Below, in pieces: positions 26,750-36,559 of a DNA stretch of 42,187 bases. Under the pieces are notes generated by a model. That model was not told the DNA's origin and did not search any database. It was given only the letters and a program-made list of their open reading frames with translations. The stretch covers positions 1 to 42,187 of the forward strand of contig NZ_JADGEV010000035.1 in assembly GCF_016744175.1 (NCBI RefSeq). The letters run 5' to 3'. The translations under genes and the position numbers were made by a program. Position 1 is the first letter of the stretch, and each line of letters begins with the position of its first letter. The DNA comes from Neptunomonas sp. Lineage in GTDB: Bacteria > Pseudomonadota > Gammaproteobacteria > Pseudomonadales > Balneatricaceae.

Positions 26750-26782
26750 GATTTAGTCGATATATGATTAGGCAAAGAGGGA

Positions 26783-26791
26783 ATTCTAACA
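26783..26791 (-). promoter_or_regulatory. Extended -10 promoter candidate upstream of trpF
   Basis: TGTTAGAAT, identical to the one before cvpA, lies 34-42 bases upstream of the trpF ATG in the 59-base gap after truA. No -35 is clear. It would make trpFBA-accD at least partly independent of fimV-truA. Confidence 0.35.
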
Positions 26792-26808
26792 GAACTAGCG
26801 GCTCAACG

Positions 26809-27663
26809 TTAGCCAGTAATATTAAGGAAATAGGGACCTAGTTCAGATTTAGGTAATGAATAGCTTTGCGGGTATTGCACATCAACAAAATATAAACCTG
26901 ATGGAGGTGCAGTTATTCCTCCTGCACAACGATTTCTTGCTTCCAAAACTTGCTGCGCCCATATAGGCTCGGCCTCACCGGCTCCAATACTCATAAGCAC
27001 GCCAGCTATATTTCTAATCATATGATGCAAAAACGCATTTGCCTGTACATCAATAACAATTAGCTTACCTGAGCGATAAACATTTAATGCTTTTACATCT
27101 CTTACCGGGCTATTTGCTTGGCACGCAACGGCTCGATACGAAGAAAAGTCATGCCGACCCACCAAATAGGCACCGGCTTCCCGCATTCTATCAATATCTA
27201 ATGGCTTATAAGTCCATGTAACACCTTTGGAGAGCAATGCAGGCTTGATTCTAGTGCTGTAGATTAAATAACGATAGCGCCGCTCCTGAGCGCTAAACCG
27301 CGCATGAAATGTGTCATCAACAGGAACAGCCCAACGAATAGCAATATCATCAGGCAAGTTGCTATTTCCACCCAATACCCATGCACGCTGTTCTCGTTTA
27401 GCGTGAGTATCAAAATGGATTATTTGATAAGTACCGCTTACACCCGTATCTGTTCTACCTGCACAAACTACAGATACAGGTTCATTAGCAACAACAGAAA
27501 GCGCTTTTTGAATATGCCCCTGAATAGTAGGAACCTCATCATTCTTTTGAATCTGCCAACCATTGTAACCGGCTCCCGCGTACTCTACACAAAGCGCATA
27601 CCGATAAGGGGCGACCGAAGCCGCCCCTTTTTCACTGTTTAGCTGTATGGCGTCTTGCGTCAA
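26809..27663 (-). CDS. truA: TruA, tRNA pseudouridine(38-40) synthase
   Basis: TruA forms pseudouridine at positions 38-40 of tRNA anticodon stems. The protein has YAGAGYNGWQIQKN near residue 30, the catalytic aspartate in VCAGRTDTGVSG near residue 67, and FLHHMIRNIAGVLMSIG near residue 205. No Met codon precedes the conserved region YRYALCVEYAG, so TTG at 27663 is the likely start. That TTG is part of TTGA, shared with the fimV stop codon, so TruA translation is probably coupled to FimV. Confidence 0.95.
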   Translation of the reverse strand: MTQDAIQLNSEKGAASVAPYRYALCVEYAGAGYNGWQIQKNDEVPTIQGHIQKALSVVANEPVSVVCAGRTDTGVSGTYQIIHFDTHAKREQRAWVLGGNSNLPDDIAIRWAVPVDDTFHARFSAQERRYRYLIYSTRIKPALLSKGVTWTYKPLDIDRMREAGAYLVGRHDFSSYRAVACQANSPVRDVKALNVYRSGKLIVIDVQANAFLHHMIRNIAGVLMSIGAGEAEPIWAQQVLEARNRCAGGITAPPSGLYFVDVQYPQSYSLPKSELGPYFLNITG

Positions 27664-30608
27664 ACAAGCCCCCCTAACAACTCTGTAGCTTCAGCTTTCT
27701 GCGAGTCATTACCTTCTTGAGCTATCTCTTCAAGGATATCTTTAGCACCTTCAACATCATCCATATCAATGTAAGCTCTAGCCAAATCAAGTTTTGTTTC
27801 AACTTCATCAGCCCCATCCAAGAAGCCTAAGGCATCAAGAGACGGTTCATCATCAGACAAGGATTCTTCAAGAGCAATGTCATTATCAGTACTATTGAGC
27901 AGCGCTTCTAGCTCATCATCAAGCTCAGCATCTAAATCATGTTCAATATTTGAGGTTAATTCACGAGTAACTTCTTCATCAGAAGGCGTGCCCGGCAATT
28001 CATTTAACGAATCATCGCCACTAAGATCATCTAGATCAAACCCAGCCAAGTCCATCGGCTCATCATTAGACTCAGAGGAATCTGATTCCTGCGGTTCTAA
28101 ATCATCCAATAAATCAGCGGCATCCTCTGAAAAGTCATCAGCTTCAACAATATCTTGATCAAGAAGTGTCGCCGCCTCTTCAACTATAGGCTCTTCACCA
28201 ACAACATCCTCTTCCTCAAATCCTAATACATCATCTAAATCACCGAAGTCATCTAAATCATCAACACTTGCTGACTCTTCATCCAAAGAGGCCAGTGTTT
28301 CAGCAATACCACTGTCGTTACTGCTTGATGTATCCGCGACTTCTTCCTGGGCGTCGTCTTCTAGAAGAGAATCTAAATCTGCCATCAAGTCAGTCTCAAG
28401 ATCCAAATCGCTCTCATTTAACTCAAGCGCCGCACCCGATTTTGCTGTCTCTTCAGACATATCTAGGTCAAGATTATCTAATTCAAAATCAAGCTCATCT
28501 AGCTCACTTTCTAGATCTTTCATTTCTTGGCTTGGCTCGTCCGGCTCAACATCACTTAGATTGAACTCAAGATCATCATCTTCTTCGTCAGCTGGCTCAT
28601 CAGCAGTTACCAGCTCATCATCCAACTCACCTAGCCCCAACGACTCGAGCGTTTCGTCAATTTCATCATCTTGTGAAACTGAATCAACCATTCCTAGGCC
28701 TGAACGGGCTTTCTCTATCGCCTCTTCCTCAGCACTATCTTCAGCTAACAAGTCATCTAAAGCAGTGTCAGCCGCTAACGCACTATCCGAAAGCTCGCCT
28801 AATTCAAATTCATCATCGCTTGAAGACTCTGCGGGCTCTTGCTCTTCCAAGTCAAGATCAGTGGCGCTATCCATATCAGCCAACTCATCTAACCCAAGAT
28901 CAAACTCATCATCATCAGACTCATCCAAAATTGAGCCCAACAAATCATCACCATCATCTATATCACTCTCATCTGAATCAGCAGAGTTGTCGTCAATAGC
29001 ATCTTCTATTGCCATTACATCAAGATCATCATCAAACGAATCATCTAAATCTAGATCCATATCTAAATTCAGATCATCAAGATCATCAAGATCATCATTT
29101 AAATCAAACTCACCTGAAGCGACATTCTCACTACGCTCGTCGGAGGCAGCTTCAGCAGCTGCTTCAGCCAAATCATCTGAAGCCTCTTCGAGTTCAGCAA
29201 GCTGAGACTCTTCATCAAGATCACTACTCTCATCAAGATCAACAGCATTGAAAAACTCTTCTTCCTCAACCGCATCTTCTGCTTTTTTCTTGCGCCGCAT
29301 CATTAACCACAAGCCAGCAAGCACAGCGATAAGCCCTCCACCAATACCCGCAAGGTACTCAGGCGCCTGAAGTATTTTGTCTATGAGGCTTTTTTCTGGT
29401 GGTGGCGGTGGTGGTGGCGTAACAGGTAAAGGGGGTTTACTAACTTCACTTTGCAATGTAGCTAGTTGCTGATCTTTCAGCTGAATCAGCCTCTGTAATG
29501 AGTCTAATTGCTCCTGAATAGCATCCAATTTATCATTTAGATCTACGTTGTCCCGTTCCAGTCGGTCTATTGACTCCATCGAAACAGCCAGCTGGTTTTC
29601 TAATGACTCATTTTTCTCAATAAGCTGTTGCTTATCGAGATCTTTAGTTTGACTATTTTGACCATCGACTGCCGCATCATCTTTATTTACTGACTCAGCA
29701 GGCGTCACAACTTTTAACTGACCAGCATCTGCATCGTTAGTTTCTTGAGACTCTGCGGCTTCACTCTTTAAACTTTTTTTCGATCCATCAATGGGAGCTT
29801 TATCCTGTGCAGGAGCCCCTCCTTGCTTCCACAAGGCTGTTTGCCGATGAACCTCTACTGCCGCTTGCGCGGAACTGACAGCACGCGCCTCAGCTTCTGT
29901 AGGGAGATTAATAACAACACCCGCTTTCAGGTTGTTGATATTTCCATCAGGAAACGCTTGAGGGTTCTTTTTATGCATCGCCACCATCATTTGGTAAGAC
30001 GACACATCTGGAGCAACACGATTTTCAATCGCTAATCCCCACAAAGTATCCTGTACATCTACATATGCTTGGGTTTTCTTGTCCGCTCGCGATCGAATGT
30101 TGGAAGCGCTTTCCGTTTGGCGAGTTGAAGGCGTATTTACCTGCGTGCTCGAACGCGTATTTATTGGAGTAGATACTGCCGGCGCTACTATTTTCTGAGT
30201 GGGCGATGGATCAAAAACAGGAGGGTCTAATAAAAGTGTGTATTCTCTTACCAACCTACCGCTAGGCCAATTAACTTCCACCAAAAAATTTATAAACGGC
30301 TCTTTTACCGGCTCTCTGGAGGTTAAAAGTATAACACCGGTACCGTTTGGGTTAACTTTCACCTGAAAGCGAATATCAGACAGAGCCCTTTGCTGGCTTA
30401 GGCCTGCTAGTGCAAATTCATCCTGGTTGGCCATTCTTGGCCGTATCTGTAAAGGGTTTAAATCTCGTATCTGATGCAGTTTTATCTCTGCACTTAGAGG
30501 CTCATTTAGAGCTGATTTAATCTTAATATCACCAAGCCCTAACGCGTTTACCTGCGTTGATACAAGAGCACCTGCAACAGCCAGACTTAAAGCAAGTTTG
30601 CGCAGCAT
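27660..30608 (-). CDS. fimV: FimV, polar peptidoglycan-binding hub protein
   Basis: FimV organises type IV pilus, motility and polar functions in related bacteria. The 982-residue protein is arranged in the family order: signal peptide (residues 1-22, ending VNA), FimV N-terminal domain (about 23-135, GLGDIKIKSALNEPLSAEI), LysM domain (about 175-235, DVQDTLWGLAIENR), coiled coil (about 330-390), proline-rich run and one membrane helix (about 415-437), then some 490 residues of extremely acidic low-complexity sequence rich in Asp, Glu, Ser and Leu. The last 45 residues form the conserved TPR-like FimV C-terminal motif (DLARAYIDMDDVEGAKDILEE). The acidic bias creates large spurious frames on the other strand. 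Confidence 0.95.
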   Translation of the reverse strand: MLRKLALSLAVAGALVSTQVNALGLGDIKIKSALNEPLSAEIKLHQIRDLNPLQIRPRMANQDEFALAGLSQQRALSDIRFQVKVNPNGTGVILLTSREPVKEPFINFLVEVNWPSGRLVREYTLLLDPPVFDPSPTQKIVAPAVSTPINTRSSTQVNTPSTRQTESASNIRSRADKKTQAYVDVQDTLWGLAIENRVAPDVSSYQMMVAMHKKNPQAFPDGNINNLKAGVVINLPTEAEARAVSSAQAAVEVHRQTALWKQGGAPAQDKAPIDGSKKSLKSEAAESQETNDADAGQLKVVTPAESVNKDDAAVDGQNSQTKDLDKQQLIEKNESLENQLAVSMESIDRLERDNVDLNDKLDAIQEQLDSLQRLIQLKDQQLATLQSEVSKPPLPVTPPPPPPPEKSLIDKILQAPEYLAGIGGGLIAVLAGLWLMMRRKKKAEDAVEEEEFFNAVDLDESSDLDEESQLAELEEASDDLAEAAAEAASDERSENVASGEFDLNDDLDDLDDLNLDMDLDLDDSFDDDLDVMAIEDAIDDNSADSDESDIDDGDDLLGSILDESDDDEFDLGLDELADMDSATDLDLEEQEPAESSSDDEFELGELSDSALAADTALDDLLAEDSAEEEAIEKARSGLGMVDSVSQDDEIDETLESLGLGELDDELVTADEPADEEDDDLEFNLSDVEPDEPSQEMKDLESELDELDFELDNLDLDMSEETAKSGAALELNESDLDLETDLMADLDSLLEDDAQEEVADTSSSNDSGIAETLASLDEESASVDDLDDFGDLDDVLGFEEEDVVGEEPIVEEAATLLDQDIVEADDFSEDAADLLDDLEPQESDSSESNDEPMDLAGFDLDDLSGDDSLNELPGTPSDEEVTRELTSNIEHDLDAELDDELEALLNSTDNDIALEESLSDDEPSLDALGFLDGADEVETKLDLARAYIDMDDVEGAKDILEEIAQEGNDSQKAEATELLGGLV

Positions 30609-30680
30609 TTTATTTTCCTTAAGTTACTTACCGATTATTTCTTGCATAATCAGCAAGTTGCCGATCCGATGTTTGTTCAA

Positions 30681-30709
30681 AGTATTGTTAAAAAGTAGCA
30701 ATCGGTCAA
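30681..30709 (-). promoter_or_regulatory. Predicted sigma-70 promoter of fimV
   Basis: TTGACC (30709-30704) and AATACT (30686-30681) on the minus strand are separated by 17 bases. The -10 is about 72 bases before the fimV ATG. It agrees with fimV-truA being separately transcribed from usg. Confidence 0.5.
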
Positions 30710-30711
30710 GA

Positions 30712-30763
30712 AACTGAGGCAATAAGAGTGTATTTTTTTCATTTACACCCATATTTCTCAGTT
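30712..30763 (-). repeat. Nested inverted repeat between usg and fimV
   Basis: AACTGAG and CTCAGTT (30712-30718 and 30757-30763) enclose a second imperfect stem (GGGTGTA with TACACTC). A short T-rich stretch follows on the minus strand. It could serve as the terminator of usg, ahead of the fimV promoter. Confidence 0.35.
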
Positions 30764-30783
30764 ATACCTCTTATTTAGTGCCT

Positions 30784-31806
30784 TTATAGGTAGTCATTTA
30801 CTACTAATTCAGCAACTTGTACTGCATTCAAAGCAGAACCTTTTTTAACATTATCGGCCGTAATCCATAAACTTAAACTCTGATGCCCATATAAGTCTTC
30901 TCTGATGCGACTCACATATACAGCATCACTACCAGCAGCGTCCGTCACTGGCGAAGCAAAATCCACTTCAGAATTTCGACCAATTACTTCAATACCTTCT
31001 ATTGCTTGTAACGTTTCTACCACTTCTTCAGCACTGATATAAGCTTGTGTCTCTATTGAGACAGATTCACTATGGCCAAAGAATACAGGAACACGAACAC
31101 AGGTAGGGTTAACTCGAACGGAAGCATCATCAAGAATTTTTTGCGCCCCCCATACTAAGTTCATCTCTTCCTGAGTATAGCCGTTTTCCAGAAAACCGCT
31201 CGTTTGTGGAATTACATTGAATGCAATTTGCTTGCTGAATACATGTGCTTCAATCTCCCTTGCATTCAGTAATTGCGTTGTTTGCTTTGCTAACTCGCCC
31301 ACGCCTTTTCGACCCGCACCAGAAACAGCTTGGTACGTAGACACCGTGATACTTTCAATACCAACAGAACGATGAATTGGTGCCAAAACCATCAACATCT
31401 GTGTAATCGAAGCATCTGGAATACTGATCATGTTCCGAATGGAAAAATCAGCAATTCTATAGGCGTTAACTTCAGGAACCACCAATGGAACATCAGGATC
31501 ATTACAAAAAGCAGCGCTAGTATCGATAACAACACAACCCGCATCAGCAGCAATTGGCGCATACTGAGTGGCGATATCTTCAGGAGCGGCAAAAAAAGCG
31601 ATTTGTACTTGGCTGAAATCAAAATCAACAATATTTTGGACTTTTACAGTTTCTCCTTTAAACGATATTTTCGTACCAATAGTACGCTCGCTCGCTAAAA
31701 GATATAGATCGCCTATTGGAAAAGCTCTCTCTTCAAGTATGCTCAGGATATTCTCACCTACCAGCCCCGTTGCACCCACTACTGCGATATTAAACTGTCT
31801 ATCCAT
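30784..31806 (-). CDS. usg: Usg, aspartate-semialdehyde dehydrogenase paralogue lacking the active-site cysteine
   Basis: The protein has the NAD(P)-binding start IAVVGATGLVGENIL and the semialdehyde dehydrogenase dimerisation fold, with YQAVSGAGRKGVGELAKQT near residue 160. Where Asd enzymes have NCST around the catalytic Cys, this protein reads SIPDASITQMLMVL, two residues shorter and without Cys. It is therefore probably not an active dehydrogenase. That fits Usg-type homologues located between asd and fimV in Pseudomonas and relatives, whose function is unknown. I start at the ATG at 31806 (340 residues, MDRQFNIAVVG), preceded by GAGGG. The ten upstream codons to 31836 overlap the preceding terminator hairpin. 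Confidence 0.9.
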   Translation of the reverse strand: MDRQFNIAVVGATGLVGENILSILEERAFPIGDLYLLASERTIGTKISFKGETVKVQNIVDFDFSQVQIAFFAAPEDIATQYAPIAADAGCVVIDTSAAFCNDPDVPLVVPEVNAYRIADFSIRNMISIPDASITQMLMVLAPIHRSVGIESITVSTYQAVSGAGRKGVGELAKQTTQLLNAREIEAHVFSKQIAFNVIPQTSGFLENGYTQEEMNLVWGAQKILDDASVRVNPTCVRVPVFFGHSESVSIETQAYISAEEVVETLQAIEGIEVIGRNSEVDFASPVTDAAGSDAVYVSRIREDLYGHQSLSLWITADNVKKGSALNAVQVAELVVNDYL

Positions 31807-31812
31807 CTTACC

Positions 31813-31845
31813 CTCAAAACAAAACAGCCCGAACAATGTCGGGCT
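31813..31845 (-). terminator. Terminator-like hairpin between asd and usg
   Basis: AGCCCGA (31826-31832) and TCGGGCT (31839-31845) form a 7 bp stem with a six-base loop. TGTTTTGTTTTG follows on the minus strand. It sits 23 bases after the asd stop and just before the usg ribosome binding site. Confidence 0.65.
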
Positions 31846-31868
31846 ACTATAAACTAAACAAAATATTA

Positions 31869-32984
31869 TCAGGCTTGTTCAAGCAAGATCCGCAACATAC
31901 GACGTAACGGCTCTGCCGCTCCCCATAACAGCTGATCACCGACACTGAACGCATTCAAATATTGGCCACCCATATTCATCTTACGCAAACGGCCGACAGG
32001 AACACTCAATGTGCCGGTTACTTTCGCGGGCGTTAACTCCGCTGCTGTAATATCACGCGAATTAGGTACAACTTTCACCCAATCATTTGCTTCAGCAATC
32101 ATTGCCTCAACTTCATCCATCGGGATATTTTGCTTTAGCTTAATAGTAAATGCTTGGCTGTGGCAGCGCATCGCACCTATACGTACACACGTTCCATCAA
32201 TTGGAATAGGGCTTTCAGAACGGCCAAGAATTTTGTTGGTTTCAACAAACCCCTTCCATTCTTCTTTGCTTTGTCCGTTTTCCAACGCCACATCGATCCA
32301 AGGAATCAAACTGCCAGCTAGCGGCACACCAAAGTTGTCTACGGGCATGCTTGTGCCACGAATAGTTTCAGCAACACGCTTATCAATATCTAAAATGGCA
32401 CCATTGACGTTTACTTGATCTGCAACAGAGTTATGAATCACTCCCATCTGGCTGATCAACTCACGCATGTGGCGCGCTCCACCACCGGAAGCTGCTTGAT
32501 AGGTCATAGACGTTAGCCATTCAATCTGACCAGACTTAAATAAACCACCCAAGCCCATCAGCATCAAAGAGACAGTACAGTTACCACCTATGAAATTCTT
32601 AACACCTGCAGCCAACCCTTTATCGATAACTTGGCGATTCACAGGGTCTAATACAATGATACTGTCATCAGCCATGCGCAATGAAGAAGCTGCATCAATC
32701 CAGTAACCCTGCCAACCCGATTCACGTAGCTTTGAGAACACTTCTTTCGTGTAGTCGCCGCCCTGACAGGAAATAATAGCGTCCATCGTTTTTAGTTCTT
32801 CAATATCAGTAGCGTCTTTAAGTGCCGGAATCGGTTTACCGACATCCGGGCCCGCTCCACCGACTTGAGAAGTAGTAAAAAAGACGGGCTCATCGATAAA
32901 ATCGAAATCACGCTCTTCCATCATGCGTTGCATCAGCACAGAACCAACCATTCCGCGCCAACCGACAAAACCTACACGTTTCAT
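31869..32984 (-). CDS. asd: Asd, aspartate-semialdehyde dehydrogenase
   Basis: Asd reduces aspartyl phosphate to the semialdehyde that feeds lysine, diaminopimelate, methionine and threonine synthesis. The 371-residue protein (ATG at 32984) has the start [20 protein letters not shown], the active-site cysteine in [19 protein letters not shown] (Cys136), and the [15 protein letters not shown] region. It is the gammaproteobacterial form. GGGGAT stands upstream of the ATG. A TTG four codons earlier is less likely. It is the functional counterpart of the adjacent Usg paralogue. Confidence 0.96.
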   Translation of the reverse strand: MKRVGFVGWRGMVGSVLMQRMMEERDFDFIDEPVFFTTSQVGGAGPDVGKPIPALKDATDIEELKTMDAIISCQGGDYTKEVFSKLRESGWQGYWIDAASSLRMADDSIIVLDPVNRQVIDKGLAAGVKNFIGGNCTVSLMLMGLGGLFKSGQIEWLTSMTYQAASGGGARHMRELISQMGVIHNSVADQVNVNGAILDIDKRVAETIRGTSMPVDNFGVPLAGSLIPWIDVALENGQSKEEWKGFVETNKILGRSESPIPIDGTCVRIGAMRCHSQAFTIKLKQNIPMDEVEAMIAEANDWVKVVPNSRDITAAELTPAKVTGTLSVPVGRLRKMNMGGQYLNAFSVGDQLLWGAAEPLRRMLRILLEQA

Positions 32985-33014
32985 TGGTATCCCCAATTAA
33001 ATAAACAAAGTACA

Positions 33015-33045
33015 TAAACACAAAAGCCGACTTCCGAGGAAGTCG
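33015..33045 (-). terminator. Terminator-like hairpin between leuB and asd
   Basis: CGACTTC (33028-33034) pairs with GAAGTCG (33039-33045) around a four-base loop, and the minus strand continues with GCTTTTGTGTTTATG. It lies about 36 bases after the leuB stop. The T-rich tail is interrupted, so termination may be partial. Confidence 0.55.
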
Positions 33046-33080
33046 ACCACTACACGTCACACTCTTGTCAACGTTAAAAA

Positions 33081-34163
33081 CTATCCGTTAAGCGCAGCAA
33101 CAACCGCATCACCCATCTGAGCAGTGCTAACAGCGGTCATGCCATCAGACATTATATCTGCAGTACGTAAATTCTGATCTAAAACCTGACTAACAGCAGC
33201 CTCGATTTTATCTGCAGCATCACCTTGATCGAGTGAATAACGTAACATCATAGCGGCAGAAAGAATCGTTGCCAATGGGTTTGCTTTACCTTGGCCTGCA
33301 ATATCCGGGGCAGAGCCATGGCATGGCTCATACATTCCCTTACCATCCACATCCAAAGAAGCAGAAGGCAACATGCCGATGGATCCAGTCAACATTGCAG
33401 CTGCGTCTGACAATATATCACCAAACATATTACCCGTAACCATAACATCGAACTGTTTTGGTGCGCGAACCAACTGCATTGCCGCATTGTCTACGTACAT
33501 ATGACTTAGCTCAACATCCGGATATTCCTTAGAGAGCTCTTCCATAATCTCACGCCAAAGCACAGTCACTTCTAGCACATTGGCTTTATCAACAGAACAC
33601 AACTTCTTGTCGCGCTGACGTGCTGCTTCAAATGCTACTCGACCAATACGACGAATTTCATTTTCATCGTACACATAAGTATTATATCCCTCACGAACGC
33701 CACCTTCTTTGATACGTACGCCGCGAGGCTGGCCAAAATAAATCCCCCCTGTCAGCTCACGAACAATCAAAATATCCAAGCCTGATACAATTTCAGGCTT
33801 CAGCGAAGAAGCATGCGCCAATTGAGGGTAAAGAATCGCGGGGCGCAGATTCCCGAATAAACCCAAATTGGAACGAATGCCCAACAAACCTTTTTCTGGG
33901 CGAATTTGAAAATCAGGGATAGCATCCCATTTTGGCCCACCAACAGCACCAAGAAGAATAGCATCAGCTTTTTTAGCTGCATCCAACGTTGATTCAGGTA
34001 AAGGAACACCATCTGCATCAATAGCCGCACCACCTATGAGCGCTTCAGAAAACTCAAGACCAAGTGAAAACTTAACATTCACCAGTTCTAAAACACGTTT
34101 TGCCTGCTCTACAATTTCAGGGCCAATGCCATCACCTGGCAGAATCAGAACACTTTTACTCAT
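33081..34163 (-). CDS. leuB: LeuB, 3-isopropylmalate dehydrogenase
   Basis: LeuB oxidatively decarboxylates 3-isopropylmalate in leucine synthesis. It has [19 protein letters not shown] at the N-terminus, [15 protein letters not shown] near residue 137, and [42 protein letters not shown] near residue 225. The 360-residue length is normal. It follows leuD by 28 bases in leuCDB. Confidence 0.97.
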   Translation of the reverse strand: MSKSVLILPGDGIGPEIVEQAKRVLELVNVKFSLGLEFSEALIGGAAIDADGVPLPESTLDAAKKADAILLGAVGGPKWDAIPDFQIRPEKGLLGIRSNLGLFGNLRPAILYPQLAHASSLKPEIVSGLDILIVRELTGGIYFGQPRGVRIKEGGVREGYNTYVYDENEIRRIGRVAFEAARQRDKKLCSVDKANVLEVTVLWREIMEELSKEYPDVELSHMYVDNAAMQLVRAPKQFDVMVTGNMFGDILSDAAAMLTGSIGMLPSASLDVDGKGMYEPCHGSAPDIAGQGKANPLATILSAAMMLRYSLDQGDAADKIEAAVSQVLDQNLRTADIMSDGMTAVSTAQMGDAVVAALNG

Positions 34164-34191
34164 TGCAAAATCCTTAACTTATCTACTTCTA

Positions 34192-34839
34192 TTACTTGAT
34201 GGCGTCAAACAGCCATGGTGCTTCCTGGCGACGTCGCGTTTCGTACGCTTTGATATCTGCTGCATTTTCAAGCGTCAAGCCAATATCATCCAAACCGTTT
34301 AGCAAACAATGCTTACGAAAAGCGTCCACTTCAAATTCCATTTCAGCACCGCTTGGTGTAATCACCTTTTGATTTTTCAGATCAACGGCCAACTGATACC
34401 CTTCAACAGCTTCTACTTCGACAAATAACTGATCAACCTGCCCATCACTAAGAATGATAGGTAACAAGCCATTTTTAAAGCAATTATTATAAAATATATC
34501 AGCAAAACTAGGCGCTATAACGCAGCGAATGCCAAAATCATCCAATGCCCATGGCGCATGCTCGCGGCTTGAACCACAGCCAAAATTTTCACGTGCTAGT
34601 AACACAGTTGCGCCTTGGTATCGATCTAGATTCAATACAAATTCAGTATTTAACGGCCTACCTACGCAATCCTGATCTGGCTGCCCTTCATCTAAATAGC
34701 GTAACTCATCAAACAAGTTTGGACCAAAACCTGAACGTTTGATGGATTTCAAAAACTGCTTAGGAATGATCATATCCGTATCAACGTTGGCACGATCCAA
34801 TGGCGCAGCTACACCCGTTACTTTAGTAAAACTTTTCAT
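34192..34839 (-). CDS. leuD: LeuD, 3-isopropylmalate dehydratase small subunit
   Basis: LeuD forms the swivel domain of isopropylmalate isomerase with LeuC. The 215-residue protein shows [21 protein letters not shown] at the N-terminus and the conserved [24 protein letters not shown] near residue 80. It lies 34 bases after leuC. Confidence 0.97.
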   Translation of the reverse strand: MKSFTKVTGVAAPLDRANVDTDMIIPKQFLKSIKRSGFGPNLFDELRYLDEGQPDQDCVGRPLNTEFVLNLDRYQGATVLLARENFGCGSSREHAPWALDDFGIRCVIAPSFADIFYNNCFKNGLLPIILSDGQVDQLFVEVEAVEGYQLAVDLKNQKVITPSGAEMEFEVDAFRKHCLLNGLDDIGLTLENAADIKAYETRRRQEAPWLFDAIK

Positions 34840-34873
34840 TATATTCTTCCTTCTCTAGTAAGCCACTGCGACC

Positions 34874-36295
34874 TTAATTGCTCATCAACTCACGAACATC
34901 AACAAAGTGTCCAGTAACAGCCGCCGCTGCTGCCATTGCAGGACTCACAAGGTGCGTACGCCCACCAAAACCTTGGCGCCCTTCAAAGTTACGGTTACTA
35001 GTAGACGCACAGTGCTCACCACTCCCCAACTTATCAGGGTTCATTGCCAAACACATAGAACAGCCTGGCTCACGCCATTCCAAACCAGCTTCTACAAATA
35101 TTTTATCCAATCCTTCTTTCTCTGCTTGCGCTTTAACCAAGCCAGAACCAGGAACAACGAGCGCTTGCTTGATTGTTGAAGCAACCTGACGTCCTTTCAC
35201 AACAGCCGCCGCTGCTCGTAAATCTTCAATACGAGAATTTGTACAAGAACCAATAAAAACACGATTCAACTGAATATCTGTTATTTTCTGGTCCGCATTC
35301 AGTCCCATATATTGCAAGGCACGACGAATACCATCAGCTTTAGTTGGGTCGAGTTCCTTATCAGGGTTAGGCACTGTATCACTCACGCTGACAACCATTT
35401 CAGGAGATGTTCCCCACGTTACCTGAGGAATAATCTCTTCTGCTTTGATAACAACGACTTTATCAAACTCTGCATCATCATCTGATACGAGCGTTTTCCA
35501 TGCGGACGCTGCTGCATCCCATTGAGCATCTGTCGGCGAGAACGGACGCCCTTTAAAGTAATCAATTGTCGTTTGATCAACAGCCACAATGCCTACTCTT
35601 GCACCTGCCTCAATCGCCATATTGCATATCGTCATCCGACCTTCCATCGAGATACTACGAATTGCCTCGCCACCAAACTCAATCGCAGAACCATTACCAC
35701 CCGCTGTTCCGATAACACCGATGATATGCAAGACAACATCTTTTGCTGTTACGCCTACACCCAGCTCACCGTCTACGCGTACCAACATGTTTTTCATTTT
35801 TTTAGCAATGAGGCACTGTGTTGCCATTACATGCTCAACTTCAGACGTACCTATCCCATGCGCTAAAGCGCCAAACGCACCATGCGTCGAAGTATGAGAG
35901 TCTCCACAAACAACAGTAGAGCCCGGAAGAGTCATCCCTTGTTCAGGGCCAACCACATGAACAATACCTTGGCGGTTATCATTCATTTTAAATTCGACAA
36001 CACCAAAATCATCACAGTTGTCATCCAGCGTTTGTACTTGAATGCGTGACACTGGATCGACAATCAAATCAACGCCTCCTGACCGCTCTGTCGTGGGTAC
36101 GTTATGATCTGGCGTAGCCAAGTTAGCGTCAATACGCCACAGCTTTCTTCCTGCAATACGCAAGCCTTCAAATGCTTGAGGCGATGTGACTTCGTGAAGG
36201 ATCTGGCGATCGATATAAATTAACGCACTACCGTCTTCATTTTGACGAACAAGATGCTGATCCCATAACTTGTCATATAATGTCTTACCTGCCAT
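34874..36295 (-). CDS. leuC: LeuC, 3-isopropylmalate dehydratase large subunit
   Basis: LeuC is the [4Fe-4S]-binding subunit that interconverts 2- and 3-isopropylmalate. The three cluster cysteines are in [13 protein letters not shown] (about residue 350) and [10 protein letters not shown] (about 410-413). The substrate motif [22 protein letters not shown] is near residue 133. GGAGAGGG precedes the ATG. It is the first gene of leuCDB, with a leader of about 120 bases if the TATAAT at 36424-36429 is used. Confidence 0.97.
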   Translation of the reverse strand: MAGKTLYDKLWDQHLVRQNEDGSALIYIDRQILHEVTSPQAFEGLRIAGRKLWRIDANLATPDHNVPTTERSGGVDLIVDPVSRIQVQTLDDNCDDFGVVEFKMNDNRQGIVHVVGPEQGMTLPGSTVVCGDSHTSTHGAFGALAHGIGTSEVEHVMATQCLIAKKMKNMLVRVDGELGVGVTAKDVVLHIIGVIGTAGGNGSAIEFGGEAIRSISMEGRMTICNMAIEAGARVGIVAVDQTTIDYFKGRPFSPTDAQWDAAASAWKTLVSDDDAEFDKVVVIKAEEIIPQVTWGTSPEMVVSVSDTVPNPDKELDPTKADGIRRALQYMGLNADQKITDIQLNRVFIGSCTNSRIEDLRAAAAVVKGRQVASTIKQALVVPGSGLVKAQAEKEGLDKIFVEAGLEWREPGCSMCLAMNPDKLGSGEHCASTSNRNFEGRQGFGGRTHLVSPAMAAAAAVTGHFVDVRELMSN

Positions 36296-36423
36296 CAGAA
36301 CCCTCTCCTGTATCTGGCTATAATCTCTTCTAAATCAGCTAAAGGCTAACTAGAACTCAGTTGTGCATGCTCTTTTCTTAACGTGCAACTTTAATATACT
36401 GCTATCGTAATAGAGCACCATAA

Positions 36424-36429
36424 ATTATA
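36424..36429 (-). promoter_or_regulatory. Candidate -10 of leuCDB
   Basis: A perfect TATAAT lies on the minus strand about 130 bases upstream of leuC, in an AT-rich 264-base divergent region. No matching -35 is visible. The leader holds no clear leucine-rich peptide or terminator hairpin. Confidence 0.35.
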
Positions 36430-36559
36430 CAAATTCATAATTTTTATAGTTTGGATTCCAAATAGGAATAAATAAAAAATCCTTTTCTAAAACTGCTTTA
36501 TATCAATGTTGATACGAACAAATACTTTAAAATAAGCACAGCGAAATATGGAGAAACTA

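Noticed and set aside
28561-29205. 214-codon plus-strand open frame inside fimV (Ser-rich)
   Set aside because: It is the complement of the Asp/Glu-rich codons of the FimV linker. Low-complexity serine runs and no ribosome binding site or domain show it is a shadow.
33066-33071. Perfect TTGACA -35 hexamer upstream of asd
   Set aside because: No acceptable -10 lies 15-19 bases downstream, and the site sits next to the leuB stop codon, so I do not call a promoter.
36352-36421. 23-codon leader peptide for leuC (MVLYYDSSILKLHV...)
   Set aside because: Its ATG lies between the predicted -10 and the expected transcription start, it has no binding site, and it contains only three scattered leucines.
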